The notes under the pieces: model-generated
What the model was told of the DNA's origin: nothing
The model's database searches: none
What the model saw: only the letters and a program-made list of their open reading frames with translations
Program-made: the position numbers and the translations under genes
Shown here: in pieces, positions 1 to 7,375 of the stretch
Layout of the letters: each line of letters begins with the position of its first letter
How positions within the stretch are numbered: position 1 is the first letter of the stretch
Origin: UBA6168 sp041392505
Lineage (GTDB): Bacteria > Bacteroidota > Bacteroidia > Chitinophagales > Saprospiraceae
Assembly: GCA_041392505.1 (NCBI GenBank)
Contig: JAWKLX010000036.1
Coordinates: 1 to 64,000, forward strand
DNA length: 64,000 nt
Reading direction: 5' to 3'

Positions 1-484
1 CCGGTATTTCACCTTGAAATCAAAAGAAGAAATCGAAAGTCTGGAGCAGCAGTACAAAGATGAACCGCAAATGATGAACCGCCTTTTGGCCGAAGAGCTA
101 ACCATTCGTGTTCACGGAGAAGAATCATTTAAAGCGGTTCAGCGAGTAACAGAGTTGTTATTCAATGCGAAAGCCAAAAAAGAAACTTTGCTTTCATTGG
201 GCACAAAAGACCTGGCAACGGTCGCTGAGGAAATCCCAAGTTTCACGGTGAGCAAAGATGCTTTGGCCAATGGTGTGAACGTCCTTGATTTGGTGGCTGA
301 ACTAACGCAGATCGTCGCATCCAAAAGCGAAGCTCGGCGGGCTATTAAAGGTCAGGCAGTATCCATCAATAAAGAAAAAATTACCAGCGATGAGGAAGTG
401 ATCAACCACGAGTCGCTGTTGCATGGCTGCTATATCATGCTCGAAAATGGCAAGAAAAATAAATTTATGATCGTAGCAGAATGA
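1..484 (+). CDS. tyrS: Tyrosyl-tRNA synthetase, C-terminal part (5' truncated by window edge)
   Basis: This is the end of a tyrosyl-tRNA synthetase, which charges tRNA-Tyr in the cytoplasm. The open frame runs from base 2, with codons before the first possible TTG start (base 14) still coding, so the gene begins outside the window. About 160 residues remain: the helical linker that follows the catalytic domain (EELTIRVHGEE, LLFNAKAKKETL) and a C-terminal S4-type RNA-binding domain (ASKSEARRAIKGQAVSIN) ending in KNKFMIVAE. The catalytic Rossmann fold with its HIGH and KMSKS motifs is not visible here. The gene ends 41 bases before the convergent truC stop, with a hairpin between them. The family assignment is firm because the S4 tail and preceding linker are typical of bacterial TyrRS. 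Confidence 0.93.
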   Translation, partial: RYFTLKSKEEIESLEQQYKDEPQMMNRLLAEELTIRVHGEESFKAVQRVTELLFNAKAKKETLLSLGTKDLATVAEEIPSFTVSKDALANGVNVLDLVAELTQIVASKSEARRAIKGQAVSINKEKITSDEEVINHESLLHGCYIMLENGKKNKFMIVAE

Positions 485-495
485 AATAAAATTTG

Positions 496-523
496 ATCGG
501 GTCATCCAGCAGGATGATCCGAT
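496..523. terminator. Hairpin between convergent tyrS and truC
   Basis: A 12-bp stem (atcgggtcatcc with ggatgatccgat, one G-T pair) closes over an AGCA loop. It fills the 41-base gap between two converging stop codons. On the minus strand it is followed by a T-rich run, so it best serves truC, and it may act in both directions. Confidence 0.6.
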
Positions 524-525
524 TT

Positions 526-1221
526 CTACAGATTAATCCTTTCTTTTCTAAGCATTTCCAAAACATCGTTGAACACTTTGTCAAAAGGCGCTTGAATGGA
601 AATTGTTTGCCCTGAAACAGGGTGGTCAAACGATAGCTCCGTTGCATGCAATAGCATCCTTGTCATGCCCCATTTTTCCTTCCAAAGCCGGTTCTGCTTA
701 TTGCAGCCATGTGGTCGGTCCCCAATGATTGGATGAAAAATATGGGCAGCATGTTTTCTCAATTGATGAAACCGGCCAGTTTCTGGGATCAATTTTACCA
801 GCGAATAACGGGAAGTTGAGTGTTTGCCAAAAGGGACATTTATGTCAAACCGCTCCAATGTTTTTATTTCTGAAACAGCGCTTTGTTCATTCCCTTTTTC
901 ATTAACCAGCGCGTAATCAATTCTTTCTTCTATTGGTGCAAACCCCCTAACCACGGCGTGGTAGATTTTGTGGGTTTTTCGTTCCGAAAATAGCTGCTGC
1001 ATTTGGCTATTTACTTCGTTAGACAATGCAAAAAGCAGTACGCCACTGGTTTTTCTATCAAGCCGATGCACTGGAAAAACTACTTGTCCGATCTGGTCTC
1101 GTAGTTTTTGCACAGCAAATTCCGTTGCGTCATTAGCTATCGGGGATCGGTGGGTCAACAGTCCCGCAGGTTTGTTGATGGCAATCAAATATTCGTCTTG
1201 GTAAAGGATTTCCAATGGCAT
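526..1221 (-). CDS. truC: tRNA pseudouridine synthase C-like (RluA family)
   Basis: An RluA-family pseudouridine synthase of 231 residues, about the size of TruC, which isomerises U65 in tRNA. The catalytic Asp lies in the signature HRLDRKTSG (Asp about 55), preceded by INKPAGLLTHRS, as expected for the family. There is no N-terminal S4 domain, which separates TruC-like proteins from RluC/RluD. The open frame reaches a TTG at 1224, but the ATG at 1221 begins the conserved MPLEILYQDEYLIAINKP and is preferred. TruC versus RluA substrate choice cannot be settled from the sequence alone, although the short length and the ending LLHATELSFDHPVSG favour TruC. It converges on tyrS and lies downstream of pfkA on the same strand. 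Confidence 0.85.
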   Translation of the reverse strand: MPLEILYQDEYLIAINKPAGLLTHRSPIANDATEFAVQKLRDQIGQVVFPVHRLDRKTSGVLLFALSNEVNSQMQQLFSERKTHKIYHAVVRGFAPIEERIDYALVNEKGNEQSAVSEIKTLERFDINVPFGKHSTSRYSLVKLIPETGRFHQLRKHAAHIFHPIIGDRPHGCNKQNRLWKEKWGMTRMLLHATELSFDHPVSGQTISIQAPFDKVFNDVLEMLRKERINL

Positions 1222-1264
1222 CAATAAGAAATTATTCGCATTGCTTTTTCAAGTTATTTATAAT

Positions 1265-1324
1265 TCCCCCCATTCCCCCCATTCATTCCTTCTCTCATTC
1301 ATTCCTTCTCTCCTTCTCTCATTC
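1265..1324. repeat. Short C/T-rich tandem repeats after the phosphofructokinase gene
   Basis: Two copies of ccccccattc are followed by two copies of attcattccttctctc and a partial third, filling the space between the pfkA stop and truC. All are pyrimidine on the plus strand. This is a low-complexity tract with slippage potential; no function is evident. Confidence 0.7.
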
Positions 1325-1325
1325 G

Positions 1326-2429
1326 TTAATCCCCAAAAGAAATCCCCATTTTCCTTGCGGTATTCACCAGGTAGCTATCTAAGTTGAGAACATTGTATTT
1401 GCTGATTGCCTCTTGAATAGTTACCGACTCAATACGATTGTTTTTGTAAGCGACCATTTTACCATAGTCTTCCTGCTCAATCATTTCAAAAGCTTTGACA
1501 CCCATGGCTGTTGCTAAAATTCGGTCGAAGGCAACGGGAGTGCCGCCCCGTTGGGTATGGCCAAGAATGGTAGTCCGTACTTGAGCTTCGCACCCATTTT
1601 CTTCCAGCGCCGCCCGCAAATGGTTGGCTACGCCCCCCAGTTTCAGGTGCTTATCACCGATAAAATTGGCTGCACTTCCCACAACAGAACCACCGATCGG
1701 TTTTGCCCCTTCAGAAATGACAATGTTGACGAAGCCCCTGCCTTTGTAATAGCGTTTTTTGATTTTTTTCAAAATGATATTCAGGTCGTAGGGTATTTCA
1801 GGAATCAAGCAAATTTCGGCTCCACCAGCAATGGCGGTGTGCAAGGCAATCCATCCAGCATCCCGACCCATGACTTCCATTATCATGACCCGGTGATGGC
1901 TTTCGGCGGTAGTGACCAAACGGTCAAAGCTCTCCGTTGCAATTTGCACGGCAGTGGTGAAACCAAAAGTCAGGTCAGTGGCTGAAAGGTCATTGTCAAT
2001 GGTTTTGGGCACACCGATAATATTCAGCCCTTTTTCAAACAAGGCCTGTGAAATAGCTTGGCTGCCATCCCCCCCGATATTGACCACTGCCTCGAACCCC
2101 AATTTTTTGATTTTTTCAATCAGTTCGTCTGATCGGTCAATGGTCGTCCAAGTGCCGTCTTCTTTTTGCAGCGGGTAGTCGATTGGGTTTCCTTTGTTGG
2201 TAGTTTTAATGATCGTACCGCCTTTAACATGGATGCCAGCCACAGTTTTTCTGTTCAATTTCAAAAGCTCAGGTTTATCCTTCAAAACCCCGTTAAAGGC
2301 GCTGATACTGCCCCAAACCTCGTAGCCGCCATGCTGTCGTGCCGACTTGGAAATTGCCCTGATGACAGCATTCAACCCGGGGCAATCGCCACCTCCGGTA
2401 AGTACCAATATTTTTTTCTTTTGACTCAT
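1326..2429 (-). CDS. pfkA: 6-phosphofructokinase (group III / mixed-donor type)
   Basis: Phosphofructokinase phosphorylates fructose-6-phosphate to fructose-1,6-bisphosphate, the committed step of glycolysis. The 367-residue protein has the phosphoryl-donor loop GGGDCPGLN (12-20), the GGDGS motif (119-123), the catalytic PKTIDND (141-147, Asp145) and MEVMGRDAGWIA (185-196), then the substrate loop ILGHTQRGG. Two donor-specificity positions disagree. Gly122 (E. coli 104) is the ATP-type residue, whereas Lys142 (E. coli 124) is the residue typical of pyrophosphate-dependent enzymes. This combination is known from the so-called group III or mixed PFKs, so whether the donor is ATP or PPi is open. 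It starts at a clear ATG, and upstream lies a palindromic element that separates it from the divergent macro-domain gene. Confidence 0.9.
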   Translation of the reverse strand: MSQKKKILVLTGGGDCPGLNAVIRAISKSARQHGGYEVWGSISAFNGVLKDKPELLKLNRKTVAGIHVKGGTIIKTTNKGNPIDYPLQKEDGTWTTIDRSDELIEKIKKLGFEAVVNIGGDGSQAISQALFEKGLNIIGVPKTIDNDLSATDLTFGFTTAVQIATESFDRLVTTAESHHRVMIMEVMGRDAGWIALHTAIAGGAEICLIPEIPYDLNIILKKIKKRYYKGRGFVNIVISEGAKPIGGSVVGSAANFIGDKHLKLGGVANHLRAALEENGCEAQVRTTILGHTQRGGTPVAFDRILATAMGVKAFEMIEQEDYGKMVAYKNNRIESVTIQEAISKYNVLNLDSYLVNTARKMGISFGD

Positions 2430-2506
2430 AGTTGATTTAACTTTTTGAATTGGAAAACGGAATTGAAGTTGAGTTGAATGTTATGTTTACTTTCGCACCC
2501 CAAAGC

Positions 2507-2760
2507 TTAAATACTGTGTAACAAAAGTTTCTTTAAAGTTTCTTTGAAGCATGTGGGCCGGAGATTTTGACTTTCTTTGAGGCAACCTCCTGCTCGGCCC
2601 AAAGGGATTGTCAAGGGTGAAACGTGGCTGTGCCACGTTCACTGACAATCCCTTTGGGAAACATACGAATAAATTCGGGGCAGGCTGTTGGGAATTTGCC
2701 AAAAGATGGAGCTTTCCTGCCCCGCATTCTATAATTAAATTTTTGTTACAGAGTATTAAA
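2507..2760. mobile_element. MITE-like palindromic element between pfkA and the macro-domain gene
   Basis: Terminal inverted repeats of 20 bases (2507-2526, ttaaatactgtgtaacaaaa, and 2741-2760) match at 18 positions. Inside are a strong hairpin with 16-bp perfect outer arms (2598-2613 with 2643-2658, cccaaagggattgtca) capped by aacgtggc/gccacgtt, and a separate 9-bp inverted pair cggggcagg (2676) with cctgccccg (2716). Direct copies of agtttcttt occur at its left end. No coding sequence or clear target duplication is seen. It may equally be a decayed repeat, and it supplies the upstream region of the macro gene. Confidence 0.5.
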
Positions 2761-2790
2761 CTGCTAACCGAGCGCCAAACTATTAAAAAA

Positions 2791-3318
2791 ATGAAACGGA
2801 TAAAATTATTGCGAGGAGATATAACTAAAATAGAGGTGGATGCCATTGTCAATGCAGCTAATTCTTCCTTGTTGGGAGGTGGAGGGGTGGACGGTGCCAT
2901 TCATCGGGCAGGTGGCACAGCTATTTTGGAAGAATGCAAAAAAATAAGAGCAGCGCAGGGTGGGTGTGCAACCGGAGAAGCGGTTATTACAACCGCTGGA
3001 AATTTACCTGCAAAATTTGTCATCCACACGGTAGGCCCAGTTTGGGTAGAAAATAAGGAGGAACAATTGAAAATGCTATTGGCCAACTGTTACCGGAATA
3101 GTTTAGAATTGACAAAAGCTCATCAGTTGAAATCCATCGCCTTTCCCAATATCAGCACCGGTATTTATGGGTTTCCAAAAGCATTAGCAGCAGAAGTAGC
3201 CATACAATCAGTTGGCGATTTTCTACAAAACAACAGCATGCCTGAATGGGTAACATTCATTTGCTTTGATGCTGAAAATTACCAACTTTACGCCGACCGT
3301 TTAAACGAAAAAAATTGA
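2791..3318 (+). CDS. Macro-domain protein, probable O-acetyl-ADP-ribose deacetylase (YmdB-like)
   Basis: A single-domain macro protein of 175 residues, which binds ADP-ribose and in this family removes acetyl or ADP-ribosyl groups. It shows LLRGDITKIEVDAIVNAANS at the N terminus, then the substrate loop LLGGGGVDGAIHRAGG with the catalytic-type Asn and Asp, VITTAGNLPAKFVIHTVGPVW, and the second loop ISTGIYGFP, all classic for the MacroD/YmdB branch. The reading frame is open upstream to 2608, but that stretch crosses the palindromic element and has no macro homology. The ATG at 2791 begins the conserved domain. It is followed after six bases by coaD, so the two probably share a transcript. The assignment to the fold is firm; the physiological substrate is unknown. 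Confidence 0.88.
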   Translation: MKRIKLLRGDITKIEVDAIVNAANSSLLGGGGVDGAIHRAGGTAILEECKKIRAAQGGCATGEAVITTAGNLPAKFVIHTVGPVWVENKEEQLKMLLANCYRNSLELTKAHQLKSIAFPNISTGIYGFPKALAAEVAIQSVGDFLQNNSMPEWVTFICFDAENYQLYADRLNEKN

Positions 3319-3324
3319 CCCGAT

Positions 3325-3795
3325 ATGAATATTGCAGTCTTTCCCGGCTCCTTCGACCCAATAACGGTTGGGCACGAACAAATTGTGAAAAGGGCCTTAC
3401 CTCTGTTTGATAAGATCGTAGTTGCCGTTGGCATCAATTCTCAAAAAAAATATCTGTACACTTTAGAGCAGCGATTGAAATGGCTGGAAGACGTTTTTGC
3501 CAATGACCCTAAAGTTGAAATTGCCAGCTATCATGGGCTGACTGCGCACTTTTGCAATTCCATTCAGGCCAAATATCTGCTGCGAGGGCTTCGTAGTTCC
3601 TCAGATTTTGAATATGAAAAAACGATTTCCCAACTCAACTTCATTGTTGGCAATAACTTGGAAACAGTTTTTTTGATCAGCGAGCCTGCCTATTCTCATA
3701 TCAGCTCTACGATTGTCCGGGAAATCATAAAGGGTGGGGGAGACGCCACTCCTTTTTTGCCAGCAGGGTTGGAATTGCCCAAAGAGCAAAGTTGA
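3325..3795 (+). CDS. coaD: Phosphopantetheine adenylyltransferase
   Basis: CoaD transfers AMP to 4'-phosphopantetheine, giving dephospho-CoA in the penultimate step of coenzyme A synthesis. The 156-residue length is the usual one. Motifs include the nucleotidyltransferase signature PGSFDPITVGH with the TxGH His (about 18), YLLRGLRSSSDFEYE, which contains the substrate-binding RGLR, and the nucleotide-binding ISSTIVREI. It starts six bases after the macro-domain gene and is read in the same direction, which suggests co-transcription. The next gene, an antiporter, begins 63 bases downstream. Confidence 0.95.
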   Translation: MNIAVFPGSFDPITVGHEQIVKRALPLFDKIVVAVGINSQKKYLYTLEQRLKWLEDVFANDPKVEIASYHGLTAHFCNSIQAKYLLRGLRSSSDFEYEKTISQLNFIVGNNLETVFLISEPAYSHISSTIVREIIKGGGDATPFLPAGLELPKEQS

Positions 3796-3858
3796 TCTGA
3801 CAAAAGCTCAAACCTAACTTTTTTCAAACACAATAATTGCTGATAAGCAAGTCAATAT

Positions 3859-4818
3859 ATGCTTGATATACTTTTTTTGATTGGAGGGCTGGTACTTACG
3901 CTATATGCCGCTAATTGGTTGGTGGATGGCTCTTCTTCCATTGCAAAACGCCTGAACGTTTCTGACCTCGTCATTGGCTTGACCATCGTAGCGCTCGGAA
4001 CCTCGACTCCAGAATTAGCGATCAATATTTTTTCAGCAATCGAAGGTTCGACCGATCTGGCAATCGCCAATGTGCTCGGTAGTAATATTGCTAATATTTT
4101 ATTGATTTTAGGGACAGCTTCTTTAATCGCCCCTTCCATTATTTCAACCAATACAACTTGGAAGGAAATCCCCTTCAGCCTATTAGCGGTAATTGTGTTG
4201 GCCCTGATGGCCAATGATTTATGGCTCGACCCACTGGCACATGGCAATTTTATTTCCCGAACCGATGGGATCATCTTGCTGTGTTTTTTGGCCATTTTTA
4301 TTGTTTACACTTTTGAAATTTCAAAATTCCATCCTGAGGGCGAGGAAATAGTCCATGTCATGTCTGTCGGGAAAAGCGTTGTCCTAACCGTCGTCGGCAT
4401 TATCGGTTTGTTTGTTGGGGGTAAATTATTGGTGGATGGTGCTACTGGTTTGGCACAAATGGCAGGTATCAGCGAACGGATAATTGGACTTACGATCGTA
4501 GCTATCGGCACTTCCTTGCCTGAATTGGCAGCTGCGGTGGTAGCCGCCAAAAAAGGAAAAACCGATATGGCCGTTGGGAATGTAATCGGTTCCAATATTT
4601 TAAATGTCTTCTTGATTCTCGGCGTTACTTCCGCTATTCACCCAATGCCTTTTGATCCTAAGCTCTCCAACTTTGATCTTGGACTGGTTATGCTTTCCAC
4701 CATTCTTTTGTTTGTTTCGACCTTTTTTTATAATCCAAGGCAAATCGGAAAAAGGGAAGGTGTTATTTTTATTTCCCTGTATATTATTTATCTCGCCATG
4801 TTAGTTATCCTAAAATAA
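3859..4818 (+). CDS. Calcium/sodium antiporter, CaCA family (YrbG-like)
   Basis: An inner-membrane cation exchanger of 319 residues with about ten hydrophobic segments arranged as two inverted repeats. The alpha-repeat signatures are duplicated: GTSTPEL (47-53) with NVLGSNIANI (71-80), and GTSLPEL (217-223) with NVIGSNILNV (241-250). The acidic residues in these repeats coordinate the ion in the CaCA family (NCX_Mj, YrbG). The product probably exports Ca2+ against Na+ or H+, though the ion cannot be read from the sequence. The ATG at 3859 starts directly with the first membrane segment (LDILFLIGGLVLTLYAANW). It follows coaD after 63 bases and precedes two small outer-membrane proteins. Confidence 0.9.
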   Translation: MLDILFLIGGLVLTLYAANWLVDGSSSIAKRLNVSDLVIGLTIVALGTSTPELAINIFSAIEGSTDLAIANVLGSNIANILLILGTASLIAPSIISTNTTWKEIPFSLLAVIVLALMANDLWLDPLAHGNFISRTDGIILLCFLAIFIVYTFEISKFHPEGEEIVHVMSVGKSVVLTVVGIIGLFVGGKLLVDGATGLAQMAGISERIIGLTIVAIGTSLPELAAAVVAAKKGKTDMAVGNVIGSNILNVFLILGVTSAIHPMPFDPKLSNFDLGLVMLSTILLFVSTFFYNPRQIGKREGVIFISLYIIYLAMLVILK

Positions 4819-4845
4819 CTCATCATTAATTAAAATCTCACGCTA

Positions 4846-5508
4846 ATGAAAAATCAAATTCTGTTTTCCTTATTCTTTTTGGTCGGGATAATTAATTTAC
4901 ATGGTCAATCCTTGTCCTTTGGCGTACATGCTATTTCAGTCTATTCCACTTTTAAAAAATCCGAAATGCTTTTTCTGGGAGGTAATTTGTTTGAATACAA
5001 ATGGGGATATGGCTTTGGTGGAAATGTAACAAAAAAAATAGGTGGCCATTTTGACCTCAGGGCTGAATTAAATTATGAACGTAAAGGGGCCAAATATGAT
5101 ATTCTCTATACGGACGAAAATGGGAACTTGGTTAGCGGTAAAAAGCCAGTCAAAAACCTTGACTATCTTTCCCTGCCTTTATTGCTGCAATTAAAATTTG
5201 GTAAAAAAAATGGCTTTTATTTTCAAACGGGTACCTCTATTCAATATCTGGTGAACCATAGTTTAGTAATTGATCTTGATGATGAAGCCAAGGGGCTTTA
5301 TGAGTCATTGGAAAAAGAAGGAAAATACAATAAATTTGATCAATCGGTCATATTTGGATTAGGAGGGTACACAACGCTAAAAAATAATATGGAAATCTAT
5401 TTAAATGGAAGGTTCAATTACGGTCTGAACAATCCTACTTATGATAATTCCGTTTTTTTTACCGATAAAAATATCGCCTTGATGTTGTTGGCGGGCGTGC
5501 AATTTTGA
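4846..5508 (+). CDS. Outer-membrane beta-barrel protein (PorT-like family)
   Basis: A 220-residue exported protein: a signal peptide ending near NLHGQS, then alternating amphipathic strands with aromatic ends (GFGGNVTKKIGGHFDLRAELNYERKGAKY, LDYLSLPLLLQLKFG, FYFQTGTSIQYLV) and a final strand ending in an aromatic residue (LMLLAGVQF), as outer-membrane barrels do. The pattern fits the PorT/outer-membrane-beta-barrel domain common in Bacteroidota. Specific function is unknown. It starts 27 bases after the antiporter and may be transcribed with it. A second barrel of similar size (5800-6486) follows after a pair of perfect hairpins; the two share layout but not much sequence. Confidence 0.75.
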   Translation: MKNQILFSLFFLVGIINLHGQSLSFGVHAISVYSTFKKSEMLFLGGNLFEYKWGYGFGGNVTKKIGGHFDLRAELNYERKGAKYDILYTDENGNLVSGKKPVKNLDYLSLPLLLQLKFGKKNGFYFQTGTSIQYLVNHSLVIDLDDEAKGLYESLEKEGKYNKFDQSVIFGLGGYTTLKNNMEIYLNGRFNYGLNNPTYDNSVFFTDKNIALMLLAGVQF

Positions 5509-5599
5509 AGTGGCTTAATTGATTTTTGACTGATGTTTAAATTTAAGTAATTTTTTAATTGTTGTTGGGCAAATAGTGTGGAACGGATCATATATTCAA

Positions 5600-5650
5600 G
5601 GTTTTAAGTGAGTGGAAAATTTTTTCAAAATTTTCCACTCACTTAAAACC
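5600..5650. repeat. Perfect 24-bp inverted repeat (hairpin 1 of a twin pair)
   Basis: The arms at 5600-5623 and 5627-5650 are exact reverse complements (outer part ggttttaagtgagtgg) around a TTC loop. It lies 92 bases after a beta-barrel stop and could terminate that transcript, but the stem is far longer than a terminator needs and no T-tract follows. Confidence 0.85.
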
Positions 5651-5655
5651 CTGGT

Positions 5656-5714
5656 AGAGAGGGAGGTGAAAAAATAAAAAATTGAAAATTTTTTATTTTT
5701 TCACCTCCCTCTCT
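5656..5714. repeat. Perfect 28-bp inverted repeat (hairpin 2 of a twin pair)
   Basis: The arms at 5656-5683 and 5687-5714 are exact reverse complements (outer part agagagggaggtg, then A/T-rich) around a GAA loop. Only five bases separate it from the preceding perfect hairpin. Together they fill much of the 291-base gap between two beta-barrel genes. Confidence 0.85.
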
Positions 5715-5799
5715 CCTTGTTTTTTTACCTCCACGAGATTTGTCAAAGAACTAATTTTTTTAATTAATAAACGATAATCATTGCACAATTTTAAATTAG

Positions 5800-6486
5800 A
5801 TGAAATTAATAGTTTTAATTTTTACTGTTATTTATATCCCAATATTAGGCGCTCAAAATAAATACATTTCCTTTTATTCAGGCATTGCTTTCTCCACAGT
5901 TAAAGAAAAGTCCGTGGATGGAACAAGTTGGATTTATCGTTCTTCCACTACCGAAAAAGACAAGAAAAAATTTAATCATCTGGGGTTTAAAATGGGGCTG
6001 CTATATTTGATAGAATTAAATAAAAAAATATCAATAAGTGGAGGGTTGAGGTATGTGAAGTTAGGCGCAAAAAGTAAACTGCCTATCATCAATACAACAG
6101 ATATAGTCAGGGAAATCCATCATTTTAATTATTTAAACTTGCCGCTGAAAGTTCATTATTTAATTAAAAGCGATTTCGATATCCAATTGTTTATTGGTGC
6201 TTCATTTGATTATTTAATGAGCCACGAACGATTGTCAAAAAGTAAAAACCCTAATTTTAATTCCGTAAACGGAACAAGTTTGATCCGCAATATTGCCAGA
6301 ACGAACCAATCCTTTTTGGCGGGGACTTCTTTTTTATTTAATATTGACAGCCGATTCAAATTTTTAGTAAATATCGAGTATGCCCGTTCGATTGTTGATT
6401 TTAATAAAAGGATGTTTGACGACGATAGGTTGTACCATAAATCTTTGTCACTCACAACCGGACTGAGGTATTTATTGAATGAATAA
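5800..6486 (+). CDS. Outer-membrane beta-barrel protein
   Basis: A 228-residue exported protein with a signal peptide (MKLIVLIFTVIYIPILGAQ) and a run of amphipathic strands typical of a small outer-membrane barrel: NHLGFKMGLLYLIELNKKISISGGLRYVKLG, FNYLNLPLKVHYLIKSDFDIQLFIGASFDYL, and a last strand ending LTTGLRYLLNE. It resembles the PorT-type barrels of Bacteroidota. No specific role can be read. It is more A/T-rich than its neighbours. It ends eight bases before the downstream phosphatase gene, so the two may be co-transcribed. Confidence 0.72.
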   Translation: MKLIVLIFTVIYIPILGAQNKYISFYSGIAFSTVKEKSVDGTSWIYRSSTTEKDKKKFNHLGFKMGLLYLIELNKKISISGGLRYVKLGAKSKLPIINTTDIVREIHHFNYLNLPLKVHYLIKSDFDIQLFIGASFDYLMSHERLSKSKNPNFNSVNGTSLIRNIARTNQSFLAGTSFLFNIDSRFKFLVNIEYARSIVDFNKRMFDDDRLYHKSLSLTTGLRYLLNE

Positions 6487-6494
6487 TTTTTTAA

Positions 6495-7199
6495 ATGAAT
6501 TTTTCAAAGATGAAATATAACTGGATTTTTTTTGATGCTGACGATACGATATTTGATTTTAAAAAAGCGGCCCATCTTGCCATGGCGGATACTTTGGCGG
6601 CATACAAAATCAATCCACCCTCCGATTATTATGAAATATATAAAGGGATTAATGCCTTAGCTTGGGAAGCTTTTGAAAAAAATGAAATTACGGCAGACGA
6701 ACTCCGCTTTATTCGGTTTGATAAATTCCTACGGGCCATTGGCGAGTACCGTGACCCACTCGAAATGAATGCTCATTATTTATATGAACTTTCACAAAAA
6801 GACATCATGATCGAAGGCGCAAAAAAGGTGTTGGGTGAATTATTGGAAAAGGATTTTCAACTATGCCTCATTACCAACGGACTAAAAGAAGTGCAGCGGC
6901 CTCGCATTGCAAAAGCTGCCTTAGGGCATTATTTTAAATGTATCGTCGTGTCAGATGAAATAGGAGTCGCCAAGCCTCATGAAGGCTTTTTTGAACATGC
7001 TTTTGCGGAAATTGGCCATCCAGAAAAAAACGAAGTAATAGTCGTCGGGGACAGTTTGAGTTCCGATATACAAGGAGGTAATAACTTTGGGGTTGATACT
7101 TGTTGGTACAATCCAGATAAGAAAGCTAACATCAGTGGCCACCAACCGACTTATGAAATCGAACAATTGGAACATATAAAAAGAGTGATTCATCTTTGA
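6495..7199 (+). CDS. HAD-superfamily hydrolase, YjjG-type noncanonical pyrimidine nucleotidase
   Basis: A cytoplasmic haloacid-dehalogenase phosphatase of 234 residues. Motif I is FFDADDTIFDF (Asp14 nucleophile, Asp16), motif II the Thr in CLITNGLKEVQ, motif III the Lys of VAKPHEGFFEHA, and motif IV VVGDSLSSDIQGG. The DADDT form and the NG-K-VQ...R sequence are typical of the YjjG/YfnB branch, whose members dephosphorylate noncanonical pyrimidine nucleotides such as 5-halo-dUMP and protect the nucleotide pool. The alpha-helical cap is of the C1 type. The ATG at 6495 is eight bases after the upstream gene; a second ATG at 6510 is also possible. Confidence 0.85.
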   Translation: MNFSKMKYNWIFFDADDTIFDFKKAAHLAMADTLAAYKINPPSDYYEIYKGINALAWEAFEKNEITADELRFIRFDKFLRAIGEYRDPLEMNAHYLYELSQKDIMIEGAKKVLGELLEKDFQLCLITNGLKEVQRPRIAKAALGHYFKCIVVSDEIGVAKPHEGFFEHAFAEIGHPEKNEVIVVGDSLSSDIQGGNNFGVDTCWYNPDKKANISGHQPTYEIEQLEHIKRVIHL

Positions 7200-7224
7200 T
7201 TCGTTTCACCATTCCTTACCTTTG
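7195..7224 (+). promoter_or_regulatory. Bacteroidota-type promoter for pruA
   Basis: TTTG (7195-7198) and TACCTTTG (7217-7224) fit the -33 TTTG / -7 TANNTTTG pattern with an 18-base spacer. The -33 box overlaps the stop of the preceding gene. Predicted transcription start is near 7231, leaving a leader of about 145 bases. Confidence 0.55.
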
Positions 7225-7231
7225 CGGACTT

Positions 7232-7275
7232 TTCTGAATCTGAGATTTTTATTTTCCGTATAAAACGATTCAGAA
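7232..7275 (+). other. Inverted repeat in the pruA leader
   Basis: A 9-bp inverted pair, ttctgaatc (7232-7240) and gattcagaa (7267-7275), begins about where transcription would start. A second weaker pair, taagtag/ctactta, lies in the remaining leader before the ATG at 7376. It is either a leader structure or an operator; neither matches a riboswitch class I recognise. Confidence 0.35.
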
Positions 7276-7375
7276 TAACATCACTTCAGGCGTCCGTCTA
7301 CACCTAAGTAGTTATGCTCACGCTGTCGACCGATCGCCTTCCTACTTAAATCTTTTCTAATCAAATAAAAAAAAT

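Noticed and set aside
2487..2900. 137-residue minus-strand frame across the palindromic element
   Set aside because: It overlaps the macro-domain gene in antisense, and its sequence reflects the inverted repeats.
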